Shown in pieces: positions 37,737 to 47,846 of a DNA stretch of 64,000 nucleotides; within the stretch, counting starts at the first letter, position 1; each line of letters begins with the position of its first letter. The notes under the pieces are model-generated. The model saw only the letters and a program-made list of their open reading frames with translations. It did no database searches and was not told the origin of the DNA. This stretch comes from Coprinopsis marcescibilis (taxonomy: Eukaryota; Basidiomycota; Agaricomycetes; Agaricales; Psathyrellaceae): contig ML210205.1 of assembly GCA_004369085.1 (NCBI GenBank), positions 1 through 64,000 on the forward strand, in the 5' to 3' direction. The position numbers were made by a program, and so were the translations under genes.

Positions 37737-39233
37737 ATGCCTTTCCACCCCGAAGACGGAAGGGTGTACCGATTCATCAGCCCCTACAACAAAGGCGTCA
37801 TTGAGCTCCTTGAGCTTACAAAAGTGGCAGGTAAACCCAAGTGGCTCGCCGCTCTACGCTGATTGAAGATTCACAATCCGTTGCGTAGTCATCAAAGAGC
37901 CGACTGGCAGTCAATGGCAACAGGCAGGTCTACCACCCAGTTCTAATGTCGGTGTAAACAAACTAACTCTTCCGTATGTAGTGGAAAGCTATCAAGGCTG
38001 ACTGCTTCTGGAAGTTTGAGAGCGTCGCCGCCACTGGATACTACCTAGGCGTCGACCGGTCGACAAGAGCTAAGAGCGGCATCAAAGTCATAGGAACATC
38101 CAACAAGGACGCTGTGTGGTATCTTAGGATAGATAAAAACATCAAATTTCCGAATACACTTCAGTAAGCATGAATCCACATAATCTTACCAACCAGGGTG
38201 GCTTCTTGATGTTGAAATGCCGACGCATCTCAGGATGTGCATTCCCTACACAAAGTACGTCTTGGATGCCGATTGGAACAACAAAAACCTTGAATCGGTC
38301 ATCCTCCACCTGTGGGAGGACGTGGTGACCTCTAAAGGCTGGGATGGACCAAACCAGATGTGGATCCTCGACCAAGGTACGCTTCGACACATTGATATTT
38401 TACACCAATCATGCTCTTATTCTGTCTCTGTTCTAGACATCGAGCCTGCTATCCCCTGCATCAACGGTCGCGTCTACAACATACAAAACGTCCATACGGG
38501 AACAGTCGTTCATTTCGAGTCTCACACCGGAAACTGTACGTCACATCACCACCGACACTACCTTGCCTAACCATCGAACATTACTCAGTGCGGAGTCACC
38601 ACTACAACGAAGGCAGAAACCAACTAGTGGGTACCTCTAGCTTACGACCTCTCACCCGTATCGCCTAACCCATTCTCTACCACTGGCCTCTCAGTGGGAA
38701 GCCACACGCGCCGGCTCGGACGAGTCTCTCTGGTCATTCAAGAACATCCTCAATGGCCGCTACCTCAGCATCGGAGGGGACATCGCCGAATTGGACCAGC
38801 CAATCACCGGCTCCGACAGCCCTTTCAGGTGGCGACTCGTCCCCAGCTCTCTGAACTCCAGTCACTTCGAGTACGTTCTCCGCTCATCTTCCACCATACC
38901 CTTAGTCACTACCTACCCACGATACTGCTTCCTTCACTGTTTAAATTTCATTTGCAATTCGGTATACTCACGACGCATTTTGTATCTGCAGGCTATACGT
39001 CCCACACGTCGATCTGAGCATGGACATCAAGGATCTCTCCAGCGCCTCAGGCGCCAAGATCAAATTGTCAAGTCCATCCCGCGACCGACTCTGGCGCTTC
39101 GAAAAAGGTATGTCTGTCATCCGTTTATTCCTCGCTTCATGATACATCTCGCTTACTCAAACCCGACTCGACAGTCGTCATTCCGAATCAAAATCTGCCC
39201 TTATGGGCCCAGGAATATCCAGGCGCCGGGTGA
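37737..39233 (+). CDS. Ricin-B-type beta-trefoil lectin-like protein (copy D)
   Basis: The ATG at 37737 opens MPFHPEDGRVYRFISPYNKG, and the stop is at 39231-39233. The domain layout is as in copy C: GSQWQQ, WKAIKADCFWKFESV, NQMWILDQ, CINGRVYNIQNVHTG, EGRNQLW, LWSFKNILNGRYLSIGG, FRWRLVPSSLN, VDLSMDIKDLSSASGAK, DRLWRFEKV and WAQEYPGAG. The first W-containing exon follows a GC-AG intron (CAG|GCAGGT, 37924-37981). A GT donor four bases later would shift the frame. The region from about 37982 rightward recurs inverted at the right end of the window. The gene ends tail to tail with the unknown gene at 39401-40339. Confidence 0.8.
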
Positions 39234-39670
39234 TTCTGACTCTCCGCGGGCGTGTCTAGTACATCTTTGATTCGTTTCATGATAAACTTCGGTTAGCCCT
39301 TAAAATTTTTGTCTGAACACGGAAGCAAATATCGTGGAACTTTCTGCTCTCATATTTCAGGCTTTGCGGTTTTAAACAAATCATCTTCATTCCAAACATA
39401 TCACATATCTAGGCCATTGTCAATGCGGTCCCTGGCTCGCCGTATAGATTCTTCGATGAACCGTAACGGGATCTCACTCATACAAGTAATTCCAAGTGTT
39501 TGAGGATTATAGTGCAGGCTGGTGAGTTTCGGAGGGGCCATCTGTGGTCCATATAAAGACTGGATTGACGCTTGAACTTGCCTTCGGATGGTTCTAGGAT
39601 CAAGGGGCGGGACAACAAGGAGGTCGCCTTGGTCCCATAAACCTGCGTAAAAGACTTCGTACAAGATCTG
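37982..39670 (+). repeat. Left arm of a long inverted duplication
   Basis: The sequence from lectin D exon 3 through its 3' flank and the end of the neighbouring minus-strand gene is closely matched, reverse-complemented, at about 62245-63981. The pairing offset changes by only tens of bases over 1.7 kb, so the copies are mostly collinear. Base differences are sparse. The right copy ends at the window edge, so the duplication may be longer. Confidence 0.85.
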
Positions 39671-40339
39671 GAGCTTTGCGATGTCTGAGAATGCGCTGCA
39701 AGGGTGAGAGAAAGGCATTAGAAAAACACGGCCTGATGTTTAGTCTGAGAAAAGGGAGATATACTACGCACTCTTTAAGTGTCTTGGGCATGTCATCGTC
39801 AATGTAATGTTCAAAGTAAAGCCCCTATTGGCGGACAGTGATCATTTTCGATTTGACTTCTCTGTAGTTTTGTGCGCAGTGGGCAACGATCAGGTGGATA
39901 AATTCTGGGCGATCCGCCTGACTGGGAGCATTGCGGTGAGCGTGGCCCGGGCGTAACGCGAGAACAAGTCTGGCCCTGAGATGAGCACAATCACCAAAGC
40001 AAAAGTGATCGCAAAGTTCATAGTATCCATAGTTGGAGGCCAAGCTAGATGGGGGGTACGGTGAGCATGTATATACGGTATGGAAGTGGGCGACGACTTA
40101 CTCGCCACCGGCGTGGTCTGGGATCCTGCCAATGACGGCATAGGCAACTTGGTACGCATCGCGGTCATCTCTCGGGAGGACAGAGTTGACAAACGCGTTG
40201 TTACCACTTAAATGGGCATTCAAGAGCTCCAAACGCTGGGGTAGAGTTCTTTACGACCTGATAATAGACATTTAACGTGGTTGATAACATAGGGGTGTAC
40301 TCACATGTAAAACGGGTCGGAAGGGCTAATATGGCTCAT
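39401..40339 (-). CDS. Unknown protein, lectin D's tail-to-tail neighbour (possible pseudogene)
   Basis: Not recognised. The ATG at 40339 opens MSHISPSDPFY. A GTGAGT intron leads to TLPQRLELLNAHLSGNNAF, then a GTAAGT intron leads to LASNYGYYELCDHFCFGDCA. Next is RPEFIHLIVAHCAQNYREVK, then an in-frame TAG at 39825-39827. The natural continuation GLYFEHYIDDDMPKTLKE follows directly in the same frame, and a further intron leads to AFSDIAKLQILYEVFYAGLW and the stop at 39401. The TAG could be a nonsense mutation, or a 33-base intron (GTCAAA...CAATAG) could remove it in frame; that would be unusually short. A partial copy lies at 62245-62507. Confidence 0.55.
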
Positions 40340-41399
40340 GGTGATTGAAAGGATGTTAGGAGTGTAAGGTGCTAAAAGGACTGGGATGGAGGAAGATCCA
40401 CACAGAACCATCCGTATGTATATGATGCAGGAGAGGGGGTTGCCCGCACAAGTGGCCATTGCACCGTGGACGAAGCGGGGCATTGTCACTCACCAAGCAC
40501 GTCGGTCGCGGCCACACCTTGTCTGACCGTGTTGCTGCACCACATACTCCGCCAGTTGGTGGTGTACTACCATATCTCGCAAAAAAAGTGCAAACATCCG
40601 GGGTCCAAGCACCCCCATTCAAGTCTTGAGGCGGTGAACAGTCGTGATCAAAGGTAGTCAAAGGTGACCTGGCTACCGTCTCGCACGTGGCTCAAGGTCC
40701 TGTAGCCGTGTCGTTTCTCTTGTCTATGCCCCTGTTGGTGGTAGCAAAGAGGATATGCAGTACCACTCAGCGAATTTCTCTGTCAAGTGCCCCAGAAGCA
40801 GGGCGGTACTTAGTCATTGTGTCTGGACCGTGTGCCCGAGTCTTGGGCGCCTATTCAACAAAATACATCAAAGTTGGACGCCATTATCGAGAGGAAAACC
40901 AGTAGACTCAGGCGGCAAGCGATGTGTAGTTCACTCGAATGTGCATGTACAATATGATCATGGAACCCCGATTAGATTAGACCGAGCTCGTGGCTGTGCC
41001 ATTCAGGATAGCGCGCTTCGCCGCGGCTGCAAAACAACATCCTTTGCATCTGCCCATCGCCTGGCAGCTCGACGCACCCGAGCCAGCCCCGGTCAGACAG
41101 CCTTGACTACTCCATCGTATACAACAGAAGAGGACTCAACGTCAAGTTTGGCTACCGCAGTGCATCCCCGTGGCCGTGAAACGGAGGTCGCCAAGTTGCT
41201 AATGACATCTGATTGACCTACTTTCAAGCGACGCCTTGAGAACATAGGTCATAGGAGTTTCTAGTAGCTATGGAGCAGGGTGGGATGCATTAAAGGACGG
41301 GAATCGGGAATATATACTCGGATTCCGCGTTACGGAGTGGCCTAAAGGTTACGGTTGTCTCGTACCAGCGCAAGTTTGTATGTTATATAAATGAAGGTC
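40340..41399. other. Intergenic, no gene recognised
   Basis: About 1.06 kb. Around 41280-41320 a short stretch (GGATGCATTAAAGGACGGGAATC) weakly resembles the segments upstream of the BTB gene (46470) and its pseudogene (43480). Nothing else recognised. Confidence 0.45.
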
Positions 41400-41636
41400 A
41401 CTAATATTCAATTAGTATACCGGTGCAGCATGTACTCCAAAGAATCGCATTTTATAGTATTTTAGCGCCTGGATGCAACTACACGAGGCTCGCCCAATCT
41501 GTACACATTACCAAATGCTTCCCAGGCTCACGGGGACAGAGTCAAACTTTTACACGGGGCGCAGAAGCCACAAACTTGCCCGTCCCTCTCTTGTTCAAAG
41601 TTCTGATCGCCAGATTTACCAATACCAATCTCTGTA
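41400..41636 (+). promoter_or_regulatory. Conserved upstream segment of lectin E
   Basis: Third member of the shared lectin upstream segment. It contains TTTAGCGCCTGGA, CTACACGAGGCTCGCCCAAT and CCCAGGCTCACGGGGACAG. Confidence 0.65.
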
Positions 41637-43158
41637 ATGCCGCCAGCCCCCATCGACTTGAAGGATGGAAATGTGTATCGATTAGTCAGCCCTTATAACA
41701 AATATGTTATCGAGCTTCATGAGCTTAAAAAGGTACCAGGTACAGTCAAGTCCATCCGAGGTTCACATCTCTACTTTTATTGATAACATACGCAGTTATC
41801 AACAATCCAACGGGTAGTCAGTGGCAGCAGGCAAGTCTACGGAAGTCTTAACTCTCAATTTCCGTCATTCCGTCATCACGTTCAATCATGCTAAATCTAA
41901 TCCTGCAACGCACATCAGTGGAAAGCGATCAAAGTCTACTCGCTCTGGAAGTTCGAGAGCGTTGCAGTCCCTGGACTCTACCTAGGCCTTGACCGGTCAG
42001 AAACTGTTAAAAACGGCGTCACAGTCTCTATAACACCCAACCAAGACTTTCTCTGGGATGTAACATCTGATGTACACCCTGCATGCCCGAATGCACTCCG
42101 GTAAGAGTCCATTCCCGACCGCCAGCTCCAAACGTCTAACCCGAGCTGAATACACGCCCCAGGCTACGCATTCCCCACATGAAGCACGTCCTGGAATTCG
42201 AGCTAAATGGCACACTTGCATCGCACAAGCTCCAGTTGATTGAGTGTTATAAGGGTGTGCATCAATGCTGGATCATCGATGAAGGTGAACTCTGGTGCTT
42301 CACTTTAGGTCCGTTTCTTACACTGACCTGTTTTGCCGCTCTTCCAGACATCGAGCCTGCCATCCCTTGCATCAACGGGAGCGTCTACCATATACAAAAC
42401 GTTAGGACAGAAACCGTCGTCCACTTCGAACCTCACACCGGCAATGGTACGTTTCATCGCTTCATTGATCACTAGGTCTTTACCAAGCTCGATCGACCAC
42501 CCTCTTCAATCGTCCGAAACCCTACACCCTACAGTGCGAGGCTACCACTACAACGAAGGGAGAAACCAACTAGTGGGTACCTCCAGTTTGCTTACATCTC
42601 ACACGAGCTTCAACATTGTCGCCTAACCCAATCTCCCTCCACCACTGGCCTGTCAGTGGGAAGCCATACGCGCCGGCTCAGATGAGTCCCTCTGGTCTTT
42701 CAAGAACATCCTCAACGGCCAATACCTAGGCATTTCAGGCGATGTCGCCGAGCCGGGCAAGTTGATCATCGGGTCCAAGATACCTTTCAAGTGGCGACTA
42801 GTCCCCAACGCTTTGAACTCCAACCACTTCGAGTAAGTGCTCCACTCATCTTATCCCGGACCATTCTCTGCTCATGCTAAGTGCTCACCATGCTTGTGAT
42901 GATAGGCTATACGTCCCGCACGTCGATCTAAGCATGGACATCAAGGATCTCTCCAACGCCCCAGGCACCGAGATCAACCTATCAAAACCATGTCGCGACC
43001 GACATTGGCGCTTCGAGAAAGGTGCGTGTATCCCTCATGGATTCCCTCCATTCGTTTATTTATCCATCTTGCTTACAAAACCGCGACCGTACTCTGCAGT
43101 CGACATCCCGAATAGAAATCTGCCGCTATGGGCTCAGGAATATCCAGGCGCCGGGTGA
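41637..43158 (+). CDS. Ricin-B-type beta-trefoil lectin-like protein (copy E)
   Basis: The ATG at 41637 opens MPPAPIDLKDGNVYRLVSPY, and the stop is at 43156-43158. Motifs in order: GSQWQQ, WKAIKVYSLWKFESV, HQCWIIDE, CINGSVYHIQNVRTETVVHF, EGRNQLW, LWSFKNILNGQYLGIS, FKWRLVPNALN, VDLSMDIKDLSNAPGTE, RHWRFEKG and WAQEYPGAG. A GC-AG intron (41831-41918, CAG|GCAAGT) lies before WKAIK, as in C and D. The intron is longer here (88 bases). No signal peptide. It looks intact. Confidence 0.8.
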
Positions 43159-43474
43159 TGCCAACTCTTGGCGTTCTCGCTAGCATTTCGTTGTTGATTC
43201 TCGCAATTCAATCCTACCTGTAATAACTCAGCCTCTAACCAGAGAATGCTGCTCTTCCTGGCAATGCTCATTCATAATCATATACGAGGCCTCATCAGCT
43301 CGTCGACTAGAGAAACAGGCGTCTATATAGTATATCAGTTAGCCTTGAAGTGCCTATTCGTGGCCGCGAAGGTGTGGCAGAGCTCGTCAAGTTGCGCATG
43401 TCATCATATTCATTTTATGCCCTCGGGCGACTCCCTAAAAGTAGAGGTATTGGGCTACATTGTGCCATGAAGCA
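43159..43474. other. Spacer after lectin E
   Basis: About 316 bases, lectin E 3' flank. No gene seen. Confidence 0.45.
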
Positions 43475-43890
43475 CGATGGGATACATTAGAGGATGGCGA
43501 TCGTAAAGATATAATATGCGACATGCAATGGGCAACGCTTTTGACTCGTATCAAGTCATGGGACTCTAAATATGAAGTTTAAAGGGCCCACTCTGTCCAA
43601 ACAGAGCTAGAAGCGTGCCCACACGCAATCTCAGACTGTGTCAAGTCTCTGCATCCTTTCTCGAGGGTCGAGCGTACGCCAGGACTAACGACTTCAAGGT
43701 TCGAAACTACGCAACATCGCGGGTCCTCCCCAGGCTCGGATATCTCACTGCGCCCCATCGAGAAGATCATCTTCGGACGGACGCATCGCGGCGCAAAGTT
43801 GTTGAAAGCAAGCCTGATCGCGGCTACGGAGTCACTTCTGCAACCACTCGCAGATCTCAAAGTACTATATTTGGAGACGGTAGCTCTGTA
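43475..43890 (+). pseudogene. Internally deleted BTB gene copy
   Basis: The left part (43475-43650) matches the sequence upstream of the intact BTB gene (about 46465-46655): CTCGTATCAAGTCATGGGAC, and CCACACAGAGCTCGAA/CAAACAGAGCTAGAA. It then jumps to sequence matching the intact gene's third intron and fourth exon (from about 47170), including GAAGATCATCTTCGGACGGA and CAACCACTCGCAGA. The exons for the BTB fold itself are missing, so roughly 0.5 kb has been lost. The remaining frame is also shifted. It cannot encode a BTB protein. Confidence 0.75.
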
Positions 43891-43989
43891 ACTCGTAAGC
43901 CACTCTTTTTGACCCTATAGCACTCTTTTTAGGTATCAAACTCTTCTAAACCTATACCACTAAGCTTCTCTCGTCATCCTTCAATATTA

Positions 43990-44447
43990 ACACGGGTAAA
44001 TCTAAGACGTCCCTTTGGGCGCCATTTACAGATCGGGTCTGTGTACTGTTGCGCGAAAGCTACCGTGGCTGGGCCACCTACTCCGAATGGTCCAAGCGCT
44101 CAGTTACTATTCCACTGGTCACGACCTATGAGTATGACTAACGAGTGGCAACATGGCGTCTAACAGGTCGCTGCGAGTCGCACACAAGCTGTGCACTAGA
44201 CCATGTCACCTAGGTATGCAGTACCACCATGAGCTTGTGCCGTTGTACTTTCTACTGGCTCTCCCCTTTGTGTCTTATGCTTCTCCACCACTATAAATAG
44301 CCGTATGAAATCACCATCCATTCTGGCATACCTGCTTTTAAATCCAACCGCCGACACACCCAATACATTGAACATTCAACACAGTGAAACAGCTTGCAAG
44401 TTTCAACTTGATTCACAACTCTGAACAACCTCGCCTCGAAATCAACT
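43990..44447 (+). promoter_or_regulatory. Upstream region and TATA box of the F-box gene
   Basis: This region matches the inverted segment at 10074-10505 upstream of the decayed F-box copy. A clear TATA-like element (TATAAATA, 44292-44299) lies 149 bases before the ATG. Conservation between the copies includes the stretch around CTCAGTTACTAT and CTCCACCACT. Confidence 0.6.
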
Positions 44448-45995
44448 ATGGCTCTCACATCCATGACCCCACACCCAGAACTCCCTACCGAATTATGGGA
44501 AGAGATATTTTCGTACTTGGACAACCGCACCCTCGCTGCCTTGACCTATATAAGGCCCTTCCGCGATTTGGCCCACCGCCTGCTCTACTCGAGCATCTTC
44601 CTTGCCCTTCCCGGCTCAGCCATAGGACAGGACAAAAGAATATACCTCATTCATCGCACGTTTATGGAGAACCCGGTTCTTGGGGAGTATGTACGGAGAG
44701 TTGAACTAAGCAGCGTGTTTGCGCCTCAGCAAAATGAGAGGCTCCAGTGGTTTAACATGAGGGAGGAGTGCATTGGAGGGTACTTGGGCGAGGATATGAC
44801 GCGTATCCTACGAGGGGATCCCCCGCTTGAGCATCCTGATTCAGAACCAGTGGACGATGACGGCCTCACGCCCCCCTGGCCAATCTACCACTGCGACAGC
44901 CTATATACTATGCGCGGACAATGGCAGAAACCGGGGGTCACCTGGCATGATATAACACTCATCGAAACCGTGTACATTCCTGGAATACTCCAGCGCATAC
45001 CCAACATGCGCGCCATAATGTTTGGCCAAAGACACATTTTTTTCACGGTAGACTGGAACTTGTTCAGCCATAGCATGCGCGCTGCACTGGTGAAGGCTTT
45101 CCAACACAAGGAACTGGAGAAACTATGCATCTCGAATACTATCAATGTTCCTAGCTTCGTGTTATTAACCACCCCGGCGGTGGAGATCCAAATACTCAGC
45201 TTGTCCTCCATTGTGCAGACGGAGAGCGCAAATAGATGGGTGCGCTTGGGCCGTAAGGGCGGGAACACCTATTCACGTTCCCTTCACCGATTAGAGATCA
45301 CAAATGTTGCCTCCGACCAGAAACCCCTCCTCGAAGTGTTCGCTAACCGGGAAGTGGACAACCTATATGTCAGCCCCACCTCTGCCGAAACCTTCCTGGT
45401 GCTGAACGCGGTATGTACGAGGAGACCCTGGGCAGACTCGATCACAAATCTTACCATCGATGTTGTGGGCCTAGCTGACAAAATAAAGGAGGGAAGCTGG
45501 AACGCGTCCGAGCAGAGTATGGCGCATCTAGAGTCTTTAACCAAGCTCAAGACCCTCCAACTGCACATTCGCGACTGGCAGCTCGACGACCAGCAGATGA
45601 ATGGATACTTCTGGCACAACATCCAGACACGCACGGAGATTTGGTGGAAGTGGGCAATTAAAGCACTGAACAGCGCACTCCGGACCAGTGCACCGATTTT
45701 GCGTGATATCTCTCTCACCGTTACCTGCTATGGGCACCATGACGAGGATTTCACGACCACCAACGATCTAGTGTGGACAGCGTTGCGGGAGGTGCTGATG
45801 GAGCATGTCGAGAGAGGCGTTAGGCGCGTGCGCATGTGCTTCCCGACCCCTAATAGGTTTGGAGGGGGAGAATTCCCGCTATCTTTAAAGGAAAATAATA
45901 TTTCGACTGTAAAGAAGCACTTGGATGGTGTTCAGGGCCTCGAACTGTGTCATCATGAGGACACAAAGAATTGCATAGACTATGAGCCGTTTTAA
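44448..45995 (+). CDS. F-box protein, single exon
   Basis: A 515-residue open frame without introns, from the ATG at 44448 to the stop at 45993-45995. The F-box is at residues of about 10-45 (ELPTELWEEIFSYLDNRTLA, then FRDLAHRLLYSSIFLAL). F-box proteins link substrates to SCF ubiquitin ligases through Skp1. The C-terminal part (VRRVELSSVF, GGYLGEDMTRILRGDPPL, LTKLKTLQLHIRDWQLDDQ, ILRDISLTVTCYG) resembles the leucine-rich-like substrate region typical of agaricomycete F-box proteins, but no exact repeat was delimited. A decayed inverted copy is at 8660-10073, and comparison of the two shows this one to be intact. Confidence 0.85.
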   Translation: MALTSMTPHPELPTELWEEIFSYLDNRTLAALTYIRPFRDLAHRLLYSSIFLALPGSAIGQDKRIYLIHRTFMENPVLGEYVRRVELSSVFAPQQNERLQWFNMREECIGGYLGEDMTRILRGDPPLEHPDSEPVDDDGLTPPWPIYHCDSLYTMRGQWQKPGVTWHDITLIETVYIPGILQRIPNMRAIMFGQRHIFFTVDWNLFSHSMRAALVKAFQHKELEKLCISNTINVPSFVLLTTPAVEIQILSLSSIVQTESANRWVRLGRKGGNTYSRSLHRLEITNVASDQKPLLEVFANREVDNLYVSPTSAETFLVLNAVCTRRPWADSITNLTIDVVGLADKIKEGSWNASEQSMAHLESLTKLKTLQLHIRDWQLDDQQMNGYFWHNIQTRTEIWWKWAIKALNSALRTSAPILRDISLTVTCYGHHDEDFTTTNDLVWTALREVLMEHVERGVRRVRMCFPTPNRFGGGEFPLSLKENNISTVKKHLDGVQGLELCHHEDTKNCIDYEPF

Positions 45996-46687
45996 AGTTC
46001 TCCCCTTTTCACTATTATCATTCCAGTATCTGTATCTATTGACTATGTATTATCTTCATATTGTACCAACATATACGCTTTATCATCATTTCTTACCTTA
46101 ATTCCCATTCAAATTAATTCACTCTGTACCTACATCACACTATGAGCGCTTTTGCGTATTTCGCTTGTCCGTCGTTACCTAATGAGATACTTTAGCACAT
46201 GAGCTTATATCTATGCCAGGATGTGTATAAATTCTCTCCAGAAGCATCGTGTTCACCCACACCCATTTCAAATGACCATCTGCGCCATTTAGTATCTCGG
46301 ATCCAGTGTCTACAGATGTCTACCCACCTACAGCTACAAATGACCATCAAAGCCATGACCAGGGCTTACCCGACTGAATCCGTGGTTACGAGTCAAGATA
46401 TACATCGTTGTCGGGTGGTCTGCTCTTGTGGGTATATCATACTCGAAGATTCCTGCAAGCAGACGGATGGGATATTAGAGGATGGCGATCGCAAATATAT
46501 ACTATGCGACGTGCAATGGCAAAGTATGGTTGACTCGTATCAAGTCATGGGACTCTGTTGAAATATGAACTTTAAATGCCCCGCTCTAATGTCCACACAG
46601 AGCTCGAACCGTGCCCACACCATCAGTTATCAGTTATCGATCGCAGATTGTGTTTCTTTCCTTCTTCATTGACCGTCCTAGCCTATC
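45996..46687. other. Intergenic, BTB upstream region on the right
   Basis: About 690 bases. From about 46460 it contains the segment duplicated at 43475 (TATTAGAGGATGGCGATCGC, CTCGTATCAAGTCATGGGAC), probably the BTB promoter. No gene in the left part. Confidence 0.5.
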
Positions 46688-47846
46688 ATGAGCGATACCA
46701 ACGACCACTCACTCACTGCCCCCACCGTAAACGCAGAGTTTTTCTGGGATCGTTCAATGTGGGTTCAGGTAGGCATTCCAAGCTCAAGCTTAGTAGTTCC
46801 TAATCCCATGATCGACGACCCAGGTAGAGAACGAGCTGTTCAAAATCCCGACAAAGGAGTTTGTAGCAAGCGCGGACGTGTTCGCAAGCATGTTCAGCCT
46901 CCCTTCCAGCGGACAACCCCAAGGAACAGACCAGAGCAATCCGATGGTGTTGGAGGGTTACAAGAAAGCAGAGTTTGTCGCCTTGTTGAAGGTGCTATAT
47001 CCTTCGTGAGTGGACTTGATTGGCCTCGATGGGGAATCCTGAAGGTTCTACCGTCCGTACACTGCTCAGGTCGGCATCTCTCGCAAAAGACGGCCTCAAT
47101 CTGGATCTGTCCAAAGAAGAATGGTCCGCAGCTTTAAAATTGGCGACGGTATGGGGTATGCAACCCGTAAGTCTCTATCCACCCTCGGGCGTCAACCAAC
47201 AGGCAAGACTAACGGTTCCCAGATTCGAGACTTCGCAATATCGCGACTGTCTTCCCCAGACTCGGATGTCTCACTCAGCCCCCTCGATAAGATCATTTTC
47301 GGACGGACGCATCGCGTCGCGAAATGGTTGAGAGAAGGCCTGGTCGCGCTTACGGAGTCGCCTCTACAACCACTCGCAGAACTCAAAGTACTCGATTGGG
47401 AGACGGTAGCGCTGATATACTGCATCAGGGATGCATCCCTTCGACGCAGAACACAGGAGAACAGGTTCAAGTTGAAATCCGTCAGATGTGGCTCTTGTAG
47501 AGCACCCGAGTCTCCACTCACGTTTTCACCCATGAAATGTTGCTACTGCTCCATGGCCCTGACGATGGAGTCCACCCTTGTGTTCGATGGGCATAAATAT
47601 TTGCAATTGTTGGACGGAAGCGAGCAGAAAGCGGTGGTTAATGAATTTCGTTCAAGTTGCTCATGCAATATGAGCCCATTCAATTTAAAAGCGACAGCAC
47701 ACTGCGCCTCGTGTAACATTATCATAGTCGGAAGAGAACCCCATGAAGTGAGGGTTCGCATTAATGTGTCGACGGAGGATTTGGTAGAGGAGCACTTTGG
47801 ACAAGAGATTGCGATGTATCAAAACGAAGGCCCACCAGACTCCTAA
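46688..47846 (+). CDS. BTB/POZ domain protein with cysteine-rich C-terminus
   Basis: The ATG is at 46688. Exon 1 (to 46768) ends EFFWDRSMWVQ. Exon 2 (46824-47005) continues VENELFKIPTKEFVASADVF and FALLKVLYPS. Exon 3 starts near 47073 (SASLAKDGLNLDLSKEEWSA). Exon 4, after a GTAAGT intron, begins IRDFAISRLSS and contains IIFGRTHRVAKWL. The pattern is the BTB/POZ protein-interaction fold common in agaricomycetes. C-terminal Cys pairs (CGSC, CCYC, CSCN, CASC) suggest a zinc-binding module. Splice sites are canonical and frames agree. The partner and function are unknown. A deleted copy lies 3 kb upstream. Confidence 0.8.
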
